64,000 bases of DNA from CAVVDT01 sp963747005 (GTDB taxonomy: Bacteria; Pseudomonadota; Alphaproteobacteria; Rhizobiales; Aestuariivirgaceae). The notes below the pieces were generated by a model. That model was given only the letters and a program-made list of their open reading frames with translations. It was not told where the DNA came from and searched no databases. The translations under genes and the position numbers were made by a program. Shown here piece by piece: positions 16,191 through 24,942 of the stretch. Position 1 is the stretch's first letter, and each line of letters begins with the position of its first letter. The stretch covers positions 1 to 64,000 of the forward strand of contig CAVVDT010000016.1 in the NCBI GenBank assembly GCA_963747005.1. The letters are read 5' to 3'.

Positions 16191-17957
16191 ATGCCCCGCA
16201 TGTCCGCTTCCGAAGCCTTCGTCGAGACCCTGAGCAGCTATGGCGTCAGCGATGTCTTCGGCATCGTCGGCTCCGCCTACATGGACGCGCTCGACCTCTT
16301 CCCCACCGCCGGCATCCGCTTCATTCCGACCGCCCACGAGCAGGGCGCCGGCCACATGGCCGATGGTTATTCCCGGGTTTCCGGCCGCCACGGCGTGTGC
16401 ATCGCCCAGAACGGCCCCGGCATCACCAACTTCGTCACCTCGACGGCGGCCGCCTACTGGGCCCATTCGCCGGTGGTGGTGATCACCCCTGAAACCGGCT
16501 CCGGCACCATGGGCCTCGGGGGTTTCCAGGAGACCGAGCAACTGCCGATCTTTTCCAAGATCACCAAGTACCAGGCGCATGTCTCCAAGCATCCGCGCAT
16601 GGCCGAGCTTCTGGCCCGCTGCTTCGACATGGCGATGAGCGAGCGCGGCCCCACCCAGTTCAACGTGCCGCGCGACAATTTCTATGGCGAGGCCGATTAC
16701 GATATCCCCAAGCCCCGCCACATCGGCCGCGGCCCCGGGTCTGAGGAAAGCCTCGATGAGGCCGCCGACCTGCTTAGTAAAGCGAAGTTCCCGGTCATCG
16801 TGTCGGGCGGTGGCGTCATCTTTTCGGGCGGCATCGCAGAATGCGTCGCCCTGGCCGAGCAGATGAACGCGCCCGTCGTCAATTCCTACTTGCACAACGA
16901 TTCATTCCCCGCCAGCCATCCCCTGTGGGCCGGTCCGCTCGGTTACCAGGGCTCCAAGGCCGGCATGAAGCTGATCGCCCAGGCCGACGTGGTGCTGGCG
17001 CTCGGCACCCGCCTCGGCCCCTTCGGCACGCTCCCCCAGCACGGCCTCGACTACTGGCCGAAGAATGCGAAAATCATCCAGGTCGATGCCGATCATCGCA
17101 TGCTCGGCCTCGTCAAGCAGATCTCGGTGGGGATCGTCGGCGATGCGAAAGAGGCCGCCAGGGCGCTTTCCTACCGGCTCGCCAACCGCAAGCTCGCCTG
17201 TGCCGCCAATGCCGATCAGCGAAAAGAAACCATCAAGGCCGAAAAGGACGCCTGGGAGGCAGAACTCGACGGCTGGGCGCATGAAAAGGACTCCTGGTCG
17301 CTGAAAGTTTCCGACGGCTCGCCCTTCATGCATCCCCGCCAGATGCTGCGCCAGCTTGAAAAGGCCCTGCCGGGCGATGCCATGGTCTCCACCGACATCG
17401 GCAACATCTGTTCGGTCTCCAATTCCTACCTGCGCTTCAACCAGGCGCCCTCGATGTTCGCGGCCATGAGTTTCGGCAACTGCGGCTATGCCTTTCCCTC
17501 GATCATCGGGGCGAAGGTCGCCCGGCCCGACCGCCCGGCGGTCGCATATGTGGGTGACGGCGCCTGGGGCATGAGCCTCAATGAGACCCTCACCTGCGTG
17601 CGCGAAAAAATCCCCGTCACCGCGGTCGTCTTCCACAACAAGCAGTGGGGCGCGGAAAAGAAGAACCAGGTGGATTTTTACGACACCCGCTTCCTGGGGG
17701 TAAACCTGGAGAACCCCTGCTGGGCCGACATCGCCCGCTCCATGGGGGCCGAAGGCGTCACGGTTCGCGACCTCGACGGGGTGGGGGCGGCCCTCGTCAA
17801 GGCCTGCGAGGCCCAGAAAGCCGGCAAGACCACCATCATCGAGGTCATGTGCACCATGGAACTGGGCGACCCGTTCCGCCGCGATGCGCTGAAGTACCCC
17901 GATCGGGTGCTGGCCAAGTACAAGCACACCAACGTCGCCCCGCCGGTTGGCAGCTGA
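16191..17957 (+). CDS. xsc: Sulfoacetaldehyde acetyltransferase
   Basis: I chose the start at 16191 (MPRMSASEAFVETL) because AAGGAG stands at 16175-16180; a frame to 16014 exists. It has 588 residues, normal for Xsc. This ThDP enzyme converts sulfoacetaldehyde + phosphate to acetyl phosphate + sulfite in the cytoplasm. It has the three acetolactate-synthase-like domains. The N-terminal region HEQGAGHMADGYSR carries the ThDP-activating Glu, and YVGDGAWGMSLNETL begins the ThDP/Mg motif at residue ~453. The region IAQNGPGITNFVTSTAAAY and ending NPCWADIARSMGAEG match Xsc rather than Ilv enzymes. pta follows on the opposite strand. No taurine or isethionate uptake genes and no sulfite exporter are present nearby. 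Confidence 0.93.
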   Translation: MPRMSASEAFVETLSSYGVSDVFGIVGSAYMDALDLFPTAGIRFIPTAHEQGAGHMADGYSRVSGRHGVCIAQNGPGITNFVTSTAAAYWAHSPVVVITPETGSGTMGLGGFQETEQLPIFSKITKYQAHVSKHPRMAELLARCFDMAMSERGPTQFNVPRDNFYGEADYDIPKPRHIGRGPGSEESLDEAADLLSKAKFPVIVSGGGVIFSGGIAECVALAEQMNAPVVNSYLHNDSFPASHPLWAGPLGYQGSKAGMKLIAQADVVLALGTRLGPFGTLPQHGLDYWPKNAKIIQVDADHRMLGLVKQISVGIVGDAKEAARALSYRLANRKLACAANADQRKETIKAEKDAWEAELDGWAHEKDSWSLKVSDGSPFMHPRQMLRQLEKALPGDAMVSTDIGNICSVSNSYLRFNQAPSMFAAMSFGNCGYAFPSIIGAKVARPDRPAVAYVGDGAWGMSLNETLTCVREKIPVTAVVFHNKQWGAEKKNQVDFYDTRFLGVNLENPCWADIARSMGAEGVTVRDLDGVGAALVKACEAQKAGKTTIIEVMCTMELGDPFRRDALKYPDRVLAKYKHTNVAPPVGS

Positions 17958-18030
17958 ACCGCCCAACCGTCGCCGCCGGATTCGATCCCGACCCATGCCG
18001 CTAGGGCATCGGCAAGCAGACAGGCCGACC

Positions 18031-18066
18031 GCATGAATGGCGGGATCAAGTCCGGCGGTGATGCGG
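18031..18066 (-). repeat. Degenerate copy of the GTCATGCCGG/ACTTGAT intergenic repeat
   Basis: GAATGGCGGGATCAAGTCCG followed by GCGGTGATG resembles the core of the longer repeats at 38664-38825 and 40639-40798. It lies between the convergent genes xsc and pta. Confidence 0.5.
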
Positions 18067-18092
18067 AGCACAGCACTGGAGTCCGGAAGTCC

Positions 18093-18992
18093 TCACACCA
18101 TGGCCAGAAGCAACACACAGGTCGCCACGATGTCGTCGACGCTCGCGCCGCGCGACAGATCGGTGATCGGCCGCGCAAAGCCTTGCAGGATCGGTCCGAT
18201 GGCCTGGGCGCCGCCCAGATACTGGGTGAGCTTGTAGGCAATGTTGCCGGCATCGAGATCGGGAAACACCAGCACGTTGGCCCGCCCGGCCACCGTGCTC
18301 TCGCGCTTCAGCTTCCTCGCCGCCACCGCGGGCACCAGGGCGGCATCGGCCTGCAACTCGCCATCGATCATGACGTCGGGCGCGAGCCCGCGCGCCAGCC
18401 GCACCGCCTCCGCCACCTTGGCGACGTCGCGATGGGCCGCACTCCCGGCAGTGGAAAACGATAAAAGCGCCACCCGCGGCTCTTCCCCCAGCACATGCGC
18501 AGCCGAGCGGGCCGAGGCCACGGCGATGGCCGCCAGTTCCTCAGCCGTAGGCTGGGCGTTGACGGCGCAGTCGGCAAAGATCAGTTGCCGCCCCGGCCAC
18601 GCCATGAGGAAAAAACTCGATGGCACAGCGATGCCGGGGGCGAGCCCGAGCGTCATCAGCCCCGCCTCGATCACCCGCCCCGTTGCATGAGCAACACCCG
18701 CTGCCATGGCATCGGCATCGCTCGCCGCCACCATGGCGCCGGCCATAAAGAGCGGCCGAGCCAGCAGTCGCCGCGCGGCGCCTTCGCTCATCCCGGGCCG
18801 GCGCGCCAGCACTGCAGCAACATGGCGCTCCTGCGGCTGAGGAGTTGCGTCCGGGAAAATGACGGGCTCGGCGAGGCCTTCGCCCCTCAGCACCTTGGCG
18901 GCCGCGGCGATGCGCGGATCCTCACCCTCCGGCAGGATGATTTTGAGGCCCCTGCCCTTGATTTTACCCTTCGCCTCGTCGATCACCGTCAT
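18093..18992 (-). CDS. pta: Phosphate acetyltransferase (short, catalytic-domain-only form)
   Basis: This 299-residue protein of the PTA_PTB family converts acetyl phosphate + CoA to acetyl-CoA + phosphate. Recognisable parts are LKIILPEGEDPRIAAAAKVL, GLAPGIAVPSSFFLMAWPG, FADCAVNAQPTAEELA, VALLSFSTAGSA, VMIDGELQADAALVP, VLVFPDLDAGNIAYKL and GPILQGFARPITDLSRGAS. It lacks the N-terminal DRTGG regulatory region of enterobacterial Pta, as is usual for Pta linked to Xsc. It sits convergent to xsc and divergent from the citrate synthase gene, completing the route from sulfoacetaldehyde to acetyl-CoA. Confidence 0.93.
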   Translation of the reverse strand: MTVIDEAKGKIKGRGLKIILPEGEDPRIAAAAKVLRGEGLAEPVIFPDATPQPQERHVAAVLARRPGMSEGAARRLLARPLFMAGAMVAASDADAMAAGVAHATGRVIEAGLMTLGLAPGIAVPSSFFLMAWPGRQLIFADCAVNAQPTAEELAAIAVASARSAAHVLGEEPRVALLSFSTAGSAAHRDVAKVAEAVRLARGLAPDVMIDGELQADAALVPAVAARKLKRESTVAGRANVLVFPDLDAGNIAYKLTQYLGGAQAIGPILQGFARPITDLSRGASVDDIVATCVLLLAMV

Positions 18993-19027
18993 CGCAACGA
19001 CTCCATTGCTTGCGGGAGAAACCTCTA

Positions 19028-20176
19028 ATGGCTGACGACAAAAAGATCGAGATCCACCGCGGCCTCCGGGGCGTCTATTTCGAACGCTCGGGCACCACCT
19101 TCATCGACGGCAAGGCGGGCGAACTCAGATATCGCGGCTATTCCATCCACGATCTGGCGCAGCACTCCAGCTTCGAAGAAACCGCCTGCCTGCTGCTCTA
19201 CGGCGAACTGCCGACGGCTGGCGAACTGGCCAGCTTCGATGCAGCCCTGAAGGCCGCCCGCCGCCTGCCGCCGGAAATCCTCGGCCTCATCGAGACCCTG
19301 AAACGTGCCCACCCCATGGACGTCCTGCGCACCGCCGTCTCCGCCCTTGCCGGATTCGATCCCGAGCGCGACGACGCTTCGCCCACCGCGACCCGCGCCA
19401 AGGGCATCCGCCTTGCTGCCCAGGTGCCGATGATCGTTGCCGCCCATGAGCACCTGCGCCACGGCCGCGCGCCCCTTGAGCCTGATCCATCGCTCTCCCA
19501 TGCCGCCAATGTCTTGTGGATGTTGACGGGCCGCAAGCCCTCGCCCGATGCCGCCCGGCTCATGGACCAGGACTTGATCCTGCATGCTGAGCACGGCTCC
19601 AATGCCTCCTCATTTGCCGCCCGCGTGGTGATCGGTACCGATGCCGACCTGCATGCCGCCATGACGGCGGCAGTGGCAGCGCTTTCAGGTCCCGCCCATG
19701 GCGGAGCGGCGGAGGACGTCATGCGCATGGCGCTGGAGATCGGCGAGCCGCAAAGGGCGGCGGCCTACGTCAAGGCGCGGCGCAAGGCCGGCGAGGCCGT
19801 CACTGGCTTCGGCCACCGCGTCTACCGCGCCGAAGACCCGCGCGCCCGCCACATGCGCGACGGGGTCAAGCGCCTGTCGAAGGAAATGGGCGAGCCGAAA
19901 TGGTACGATATCCTCGCCGCCGTCGTGGAGGCCATGCAGCCTTACGCCCGCTTCGGAGTGAACGTGAACGTCGATTTCTATTCCGGCGTCATCTATTACC
20001 TGAACGGCATCGCGCCCGATCTCTTCGTGCCGCTGTTCGCCATCGGCCGGGTGCCCGGCTGGACGGTGCAATGCATCGAGCAACTTGAAAGCAACATCCT
20101 CATCCGCCCGCTCACCCTCTATGACGGCCCGCCGCTGCGGGCCTATGTCCCCATCGGCGAACGCCGCAAGACCTGA
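19028..20176 (+). CDS. Citrate synthase-family enzyme (short type)
   Basis: The ATG at 19028 follows GGGAGA. At 382 residues it is shorter than the ~430-residue GltA and like the archaeal/Gram-positive CitZ/PrpC type. The catalytic triad is visible as His189 (AEHGSNASSF), His224 (GPAHGG) and Asp316 (NVDFYSGVIYY). The CoA-binding region GFGHRVYRAEDPRA and the C-terminal RPLTLYDGP are also present. It condenses acetyl-CoA with oxaloacetate; a 2-methylcitrate synthase activity cannot be excluded. The gene is divergent from pta with 35 bases between starts, suggesting a joint acetyl-CoA assimilation function. Confidence 0.88.
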   Translation: MADDKKIEIHRGLRGVYFERSGTTFIDGKAGELRYRGYSIHDLAQHSSFEETACLLLYGELPTAGELASFDAALKAARRLPPEILGLIETLKRAHPMDVLRTAVSALAGFDPERDDASPTATRAKGIRLAAQVPMIVAAHEHLRHGRAPLEPDPSLSHAANVLWMLTGRKPSPDAARLMDQDLILHAEHGSNASSFAARVVIGTDADLHAAMTAAVAALSGPAHGGAAEDVMRMALEIGEPQRAAAYVKARRKAGEAVTGFGHRVYRAEDPRARHMRDGVKRLSKEMGEPKWYDILAAVVEAMQPYARFGVNVNVDFYSGVIYYLNGIAPDLFVPLFAIGRVPGWTVQCIEQLESNILIRPLTLYDGPPLRAYVPIGERRKT

Positions 20177-20302
20177 GGGGCGAAACCTGCCGTGCCGTCA
20201 AATGGCCAAGGCATGGCCCGGAAATCGCCCAGCTTCCTCCCCGTTTCGCGCACGATTTCACCCCTCTATCGGCACCGTGTGGCGGCAGCGGAGGGAAAAC
20301 AC

Positions 20303-21562
20303 ATGACCGATCAGGCCGACACGACCGCCCGCACTCGCAGCACCCGTGGCGATGACGACACCATTACCGCCCGTGAACCTTCGCGTGCCCGCGCCGAACT
20401 GCTGACGCTGTTGCGCGAGCCTGTTCGTGCCTCCGAACGGCATCCGCACCCTGCACCGCACTTCTTTCCCGCCACGGCCCATTCCGCCGACCGGCACCCT
20501 TCAGCATCGTCGGACGCGTTTGACAACGGGCAGGCGCCCGATTGGCTTTACCCCGCCGCGCACTTCCCCGCCGAAGCGCGCGCGACCCACGCGCCTGCGC
20601 AGCGGATGCGCCGGCCGCTGCCGGCACCACGACGCCGGCGCCGCAAAGTCCACAGACCGGAGAGCCGCTACTGGATGGCGGCGGCCGTCTTCATCGCCAT
20701 CAGTACCATCGGCGGTGTCGGCATGTTCTATGTGGGCATGGCGGGCTATGACCTGCCCGGCAGCCGTCCGCTGGCATTCATCGGCAGCGGAATTGAGGCC
20801 TTGTTTCCGGCTCAGGCCTCCCCGCCCAGGACCAAGGGAGACTTTTCGCTGGCGGCAAGCGCCACGCAAACGCCCGTCCTCACGCCGACCAACGGGCAAA
20901 AGCCGGTCAACACCGCCCACCTGAGCGTCACCGACGCCTCGGGCGTCATCATGGACCAGATCCCGCTGCGGCTTGCTGTCGGCGATGCCGCGCCCGGCCG
21001 CGACATCGTTATCGCCCTTGCCGGCCTGCCGGATACCGCCAGCCTCAGCGCCGGCACCCGCCAGGCCGACGGCCAGTGGCTCATCGGCGCTGATGAGATT
21101 TCCGGCCTCAAGCTGATGATGACCACCCCCACGCCTCATCCGCTCACCCTCGCCGTCACCGCCCGCGACCGGGCAACCGGCAAGTTCGTGGCGCCGCTCA
21201 GGCAGATGACCCTCACCGTCGCCCCTGCCGCGCCCCGGTTGGCGACGACCGTCAGGGCCGATCAACCCGATGCGAAGGGTGCCGCCGTGCTGGCCCAAGG
21301 GCTCGAGGCCATGCTGGGGGGCGATGTCACCTCGGCGCGCGCCCTCTTCCGCAAGGCGCTTGAACTCGGCGAAAGGCGCGCCGTTGCCCATCTCGGGCGC
21401 ACCTACGACCCGGTGGTCCTCGCCCGCTTCAAGCTCGATGCCAGCGCCGCCAATCGCGAACGCGCTATCGCCTGGTATCGCCGCGCTATCGAAGCAGGTG
21501 ATGATACCGTCAAGGCCGACATAGTGGCGCTGGAGAAATGGTCGCCGCCGTCGCATCAATAA
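20303..21562 (+). CDS. Membrane-anchored protein with C-terminal SEL1/TPR-like repeats (hypothetical)
   Basis: The start at 20303 (MTDQADTTARTRS...) follows GGAGGG. The first ~125 residues are low-complexity, Arg/Ala/Pro/His-rich and end in a basic cluster (PAPRRRRRKVHRPESR). One membrane helix follows (MAAAVFIAISTIGGVGMFYV), then an exported ~150-residue beta-rich domain. The C-terminal ~90 residues form SEL1-like helical repeats (LGGDVTSARALFRKALELGE and ANRERAIAWYRRAIEAGD). The function is unknown; it may be a periplasmic adaptor. It reads in the same direction as the citrate synthase gene, 126 bases downstream. Confidence 0.65.
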   Translation: MTDQADTTARTRSTRGDDDTITAREPSRARAELLTLLREPVRASERHPHPAPHFFPATAHSADRHPSASSDAFDNGQAPDWLYPAAHFPAEARATHAPAQRMRRPLPAPRRRRRKVHRPESRYWMAAAVFIAISTIGGVGMFYVGMAGYDLPGSRPLAFIGSGIEALFPAQASPPRTKGDFSLAASATQTPVLTPTNGQKPVNTAHLSVTDASGVIMDQIPLRLAVGDAAPGRDIVIALAGLPDTASLSAGTRQADGQWLIGADEISGLKLMMTTPTPHPLTLAVTARDRATGKFVAPLRQMTLTVAPAAPRLATTVRADQPDAKGAAVLAQGLEAMLGGDVTSARALFRKALELGERRAVAHLGRTYDPVVLARFKLDASAANRERAIAWYRRAIEAGDDTVKADIVALEKWSPPSHQ

Positions 21563-21567
21563 TTCCA

Positions 21568-21592
21568 TAATGCTAGTTTTATAGTTGCATTA
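21568..21592. promoter_or_regulatory. Putative ArsR operator upstream of arsR-type gene
   Basis: TAATGC (21568-21573) and GCATTA (21587-21592) flank TAGTTTTATAGTT, forming a typical short AT-rich operator palindrome 28 bases before the regulator's ATG. The internal TGCTAGTTTTATAG recurs, with two changes, before the permease gene. Confidence 0.5.
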
Positions 21593-21619
21593 CCCGGCGC
21601 ACCGTGCTATTGCGGGGCC

Positions 21620-21931
21620 ATGGACACGACCTTCATCGCCCGCACCCTGGCCGAACTCGGCAACGCGACGCGTCTCGACATCTTTCGCCTGCTGGTGCGC
21701 GCCGGCAGCGACGGCCTGGTTATCGGCGACATCCAGCGCCGGCTGGAAATCCCCGCCTCGACGCTTGGTTTCCATTTGCGCGGCCTGGTGGCGGCGGGTC
21801 TGGTGAGCCAGGAGAAGCAGGGCCGCAGTGTCGTCTGCCGCGCCGAACTCGACGTCCTGAGCAGTGTGCTCAGGGAACTGGAAGCCGAATGTTGCAGCGA
21901 AGCCTGCGCACCGGCCCGGGATGTGGCCTAA
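21620..21931 (+). CDS. ArsR-family metalloregulator
   Basis: This is a 103-residue winged-helix repressor with ELGNATRLDIFRLLVRAG, VIGDIQRRLEIPASTLGFHL and RGLVAAGLVSQEKQGRSVVC. A Cys cluster near the C-terminus, ECCSEAC, could bind arsenite or another thiophilic metal; the Cys position is C-terminal rather than the classic alpha-3 ELCVCDL of E. coli ArsR. It is followed by a Cys-rich permease gene and flanked by two copies of the same AT-rich motif, so it probably represses both. Confidence 0.88.
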   Translation: MDTTFIARTLAELGNATRLDIFRLLVRAGSDGLVIGDIQRRLEIPASTLGFHLRGLVAAGLVSQEKQGRSVVCRAELDVLSSVLRELEAECCSEACAPARDVA

Positions 21932-21970
21932 GTCGGTCCTCCCCCTTTTTTTGCGAGAAAGAACCTAGAT

Positions 21971-21984
21971 TGCTAGATTTATGG
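21971..21984 (+). promoter_or_regulatory. Second ArsR-like motif before the permease gene
   Basis: TGCTAGATTTATGG matches TGCTAGTTTTATAG (21571-21584) at 12 of 14 positions. It lies directly before and over the permease ribosome-binding site, suggesting a second control point. Confidence 0.4.
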
Positions 21985-21992
21985 AGATAAAA

Positions 21993-23102
21993 ATGAGCGA
22001 CACTCCGGTCCTGGATAGCCCGCCTGTGGCCTGTTGCCCCGAGCCAGCCGCCTGCTGCGCACCAACGCCGGGCCTATGGGCACGCCTTGCCGCCGGCAGT
22101 TGGGCAAAGCGCATCGATGCGCCCGTCGCCGCCTTCGTCGCCATTCTGGCCGGGCTCGCCATCGCCGCCCCGCCGCAGGCGCTGGCAAGCGCCCGCTTCA
22201 CCCTCGCCAACCTCGTCGACATCCTGCCCTTCCTCATCCTGTCGGTGGCGACCGCCGCCAGTCTCAGGGCGGCAGGACTCGACCAGTCGATCGCCCGCAT
22301 CTTCGCCGGCCGCGAGGGGCGCATGATCCTTGCCGCCTCGCTGTTCGGCGCCCTGTCGCCCTTTTGCTCGTGCGGGGTGATTCCGGTGGTGGTGGGCCTG
22401 CTGGCGGCGGGCGTTCCCATCGCCCCGGTTCTGGCCTTCTGCATCGCCTCGCCCATCATGGACCCGGAAATGTTCATCCTCACCGCCGCCGGCATTTCCC
22501 TCCCGTTCGCCATCGTCAAGACCATCGCGGCCATCGCCATGGGCCTGTTTGCTGGCGGCACCGCCCTGGTGCTCACCCGTACCGGCCTGCTCGATGATGC
22601 CCTCAAGGGCATCGCCAGGCCGTCGTGCTGCGGCAGCAAGTCGAGCATCGCGACAACGCCCCAATGGCGTTTCTGGCGCGAACCCGAGCGGCGCAACATC
22701 TTCTGGCACGAGGCGCGCAGCAACGGCCTGTTTCTCGGCCGCTGGCTGGCGCTCGCCTTCCTCCTCGAAAGCCTCATGGTCGCCTGGCTGCCGGCCGAGA
22801 CCGTCGCCGCCTGGCTGGGCAGCGGCAACGCCTTCGCCATCCCGCTGGCCGTTATCCTCGGCGTGCCCGCCTACCTCAACGGCTATGCGGCGATCCCGCT
22901 GGTCAAGGGACTTATGGGCCTCGGCATGTCGCCGGCGGTCGGCCTCGCCTTCATGCTGGCCGGCAGCGTCACCTCGATCCCGGCCGCCATCGCCGTCTGG
23001 GCCTTCGCCAAGCCGCGCCTGTTCGCGCTCTATCTGGGCGTTGCCGGTCTCGGGGCCGGCCTCGCGGCGGCCGCCTACGCTTTCATGCTCAGCGTTGCTT
23101 GA
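21993..23102 (+). CDS. ArsP/DUF318-type permease (probable organoarsenical or metalloid exporter)
   Basis: The start at 21993 follows GGAG; a second ATG lies at 21981. This is a 369-residue membrane protein with about ten helices. The N-terminus is Cys-rich (ACCPEPAACCAP). The conserved family motif FCSCGVIPVVVGLL with CIASPIMDPEM is present in the first half, and GVPAYLNGYAAIPLVKGLM in the second. A cytoplasmic loop carries RPSCCGSK. The pairing with an ArsR regulator supports metalloid efflux. ArsP exports trivalent organoarsenicals; the true substrate here is inferred. Its end overlaps the convergent pirin gene by 14 bases. Confidence 0.85.
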   Translation: MSDTPVLDSPPVACCPEPAACCAPTPGLWARLAAGSWAKRIDAPVAAFVAILAGLAIAAPPQALASARFTLANLVDILPFLILSVATAASLRAAGLDQSIARIFAGREGRMILAASLFGALSPFCSCGVIPVVVGLLAAGVPIAPVLAFCIASPIMDPEMFILTAAGISLPFAIVKTIAAIAMGLFAGGTALVLTRTGLLDDALKGIARPSCCGSKSSIATTPQWRFWREPERRNIFWHEARSNGLFLGRWLALAFLLESLMVAWLPAETVAAWLGSGNAFAIPLAVILGVPAYLNGYAAIPLVKGLMGLGMSPAVGLAFMLAGSVTSIPAAIAVWAFAKPRLFALYLGVAGLGAGLAAAAYAFMLSVA

Positions 23103-23997
23103 TGAAGCTGCCGTCGCGCAGTTCGTTGACCGCCTGCTGCAATTCGGAATTGGTGTTCATGACGATAGGGCCGTACCAGGCAACGGGTTCTTTCAGCGGC
23201 CTGCCCGAGACGAGCAGGAAGCGGATGCCTTCCTCGCCGGCTTCCACTGTCACTTCGTCGCCTGAATCGAACAGCACCAGCGAGCGGTTACCGGTGCTTT
23301 CACGCACCACCGTCTCGGCCTCCGGCGTGCCGCGCTCGGTCAGCACCCCGAAGGGCTGCGAGGCATCGCGAAAGCTGCCCGAACCCTCGAACACATAGGC
23401 AAAGGCATGCCGATCAGTCTCTACGGGGAGCGTCTTGCGCTTGCCCGCCGGCACCCAGACGTCGAGATAGCGCGGATCGGCGGCAATGCCGTCCACCGGT
23501 CCTCTCTTGCCCCAGAAGTCACCGCACACCACCCGGACCCGCGTACCGTCGTCATCGACGATCTCGGGGATCTCGCCCGACGGCACATCCTGATAGCGTG
23601 GCGCCGTCATCTTCAGTGAAGAGGGCAGATTGGCCCAGAGCTGGAAGCCGTGCATGCGGCCCTTCGGGTCGCCCTTGGGCATTTCCTGATGCATGATGCC
23701 GCTGCCCGCCGTCATCCACTGCACATCGCCCGCCCCCAGCGAGCCGCGATTGCCGAGGCTGTCGCCATGATCGACAGTACCGGCCAGCACGTAAGTGATG
23801 GTCTCGATACCGCGATGCGGATGCCACGGAAAGCCGGCCAGATAGTCATCGGGCCGTTCATTGCGGAAATCGTCGAACAACAGAAACGGATCGGTCTCTG
23901 CGGTCTCGCCGAATCCGAAGGCGCGGCGCAGATGGACGCCCGCCCCCTCCATGGTGGGTTTCGACTGGGAAATGCGCTTGACGGGGCGGATGGACAT
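23089..23997 (-). CDS. Pirin-family protein
   Basis: This is a 302-residue bicupin. The N-terminal cupin holds the metal motif GFPWHPHRGIETITYV and GSGIMHQEMP, with the His and Glu ligands expected of pirin. The C-terminal half (SGRPLKEPVAWYGPIVMNT) is the pirin_C domain. Bacterial pirins act as quercetinase-like dioxygenases or bind enzymes of central metabolism, and the role here is unknown. The length is typical. Confidence 0.92.
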   Translation of the reverse strand: MSIRPVKRISQSKPTMEGAGVHLRRAFGFGETAETDPFLLFDDFRNERPDDYLAGFPWHPHRGIETITYVLAGTVDHGDSLGNRGSLGAGDVQWMTAGSGIMHQEMPKGDPKGRMHGFQLWANLPSSLKMTAPRYQDVPSGEIPEIVDDDGTRVRVVCGDFWGKRGPVDGIAADPRYLDVWVPAGKRKTLPVETDRHAFAYVFEGSGSFRDASQPFGVLTERGTPEAETVVRESTGNRSLVLFDSGDEVTVEAGEEGIRFLLVSGRPLKEPVAWYGPIVMNTNSELQQAVNELRDGSFIKQR

Positions 23998-24132
23998 GAG
24001 GGCACTCCTTGTGATCGGCTCCCTATGTGGGACGATGGCGGCGGCCGGTCAAGCAGCCGGACGCTTGTCGCGGCGGGCCGGCAATGCCATAGAAGGCCTC
24101 TGTCTCATTCTTGTCCCTTGGACGACCCTACC

Positions 24133-24927
24133 ATGCCCCAGCTAGCTCTCGCCGATGGCGGCCATCTCGATTATCGCATCGACGGCAAGGGCCCGCCGCT
24201 CATGCTGGTGACCGGCCTCAGCGGACTTGCCGCCTTCTGGGACCCGCATGTACCGGCGCTGGCCGAAAAATTCACCCTCATCCGCCACGACCATCGCGGC
24301 TGCGGCGCCTCCTCGCTCGATCCCATCGACTTCTCGATCGAACAGATGGCAGGCGATGCCATCGCCCTCATGGACCATCTGGGGATCGCACGCGCCCATC
24401 TGCTGGGTCATTCGGCCGGCGGGGCCATCGGCCAGGTCATCGCAATCGATCATCGCGAGCGGCTCGACCGGCTGATGATCTCGGCAAGCTGGCCGGGCAC
24501 GGACCCTTATTTCGATCTCTTTTTCCATGTGCGCGGCCGCATTCTCGAACAACTCGGGGCAGAGGAATATGTGCGCCAGTACCCGCTCGTCGGGCGTCCG
24601 CCGCAATGGTTGCGCGATCATCCCGAAGAAACCGCCCCGCCCACCCCTGAGGTGGTGAAGACCCTAGTCGCCTCGGTGGAATGCACCTTGAAGCGCATCG
24701 CCGCCATCCGTGCCTATGACCGCCGCGCCGATCTCCACAAGATCAATGCCCCGGTGCTGGTGGCGGGTGCGGCCGACGACATGGTGACGCCGGTGCATCT
24801 CAGCCACGAACTGATCGCCGCCATCCCCGGCGCCGTTGGCCAGATCGCCGACTGGGGCGGGCACTTCTATCCCGTCATCCGGCTCGATTACTTCCTCCAG
24901 CAGGTTCTCGACTTCTTCCACCGATAA
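24133..24927 (+). CDS. Alpha/beta hydrolase
   Basis: I chose the start at 24133 (MPQLALADGGHLDY); a longer frame from 23650 exists, but that part is antisense to pirin. At 264 residues it is a standard alpha/beta hydrolase: oxyanion region VTGLSGLAAFW, nucleophile elbow LLGHSAGGAIG, Asp in AGAADDMVTP, His in WGGHFYP. It resembles 3-oxoadipate enol-lactonase/haloperoxidase-like hydrolases, but the substrate is undetermined. It ends 15 bases before the ThDP-enzyme gene, so the two are probably an operon and may act in one pathway. Confidence 0.85.
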   Translation: MPQLALADGGHLDYRIDGKGPPLMLVTGLSGLAAFWDPHVPALAEKFTLIRHDHRGCGASSLDPIDFSIEQMAGDAIALMDHLGIARAHLLGHSAGGAIGQVIAIDHRERLDRLMISASWPGTDPYFDLFFHVRGRILEQLGAEEYVRQYPLVGRPPQWLRDHPEETAPPTPEVVKTLVASVECTLKRIAAIRAYDRRADLHKINAPVLVAGAADDMVTPVHLSHELIAAIPGAVGQIADWGGHFYPVIRLDYFLQQVLDFFHR

Positions 24928-24942
24928 GAAACGGAAAACCCT

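Noticed and set aside
16902..18071. 389-codon minus-strand frame opposite xsc
   Set aside because: Antisense of a well-supported enzyme gene, with no domain recognisable.
23650..24132. Extended N-terminus of the alpha/beta hydrolase frame
   Set aside because: That part is antisense to the pirin gene; the hydrolase fold begins at 24133.
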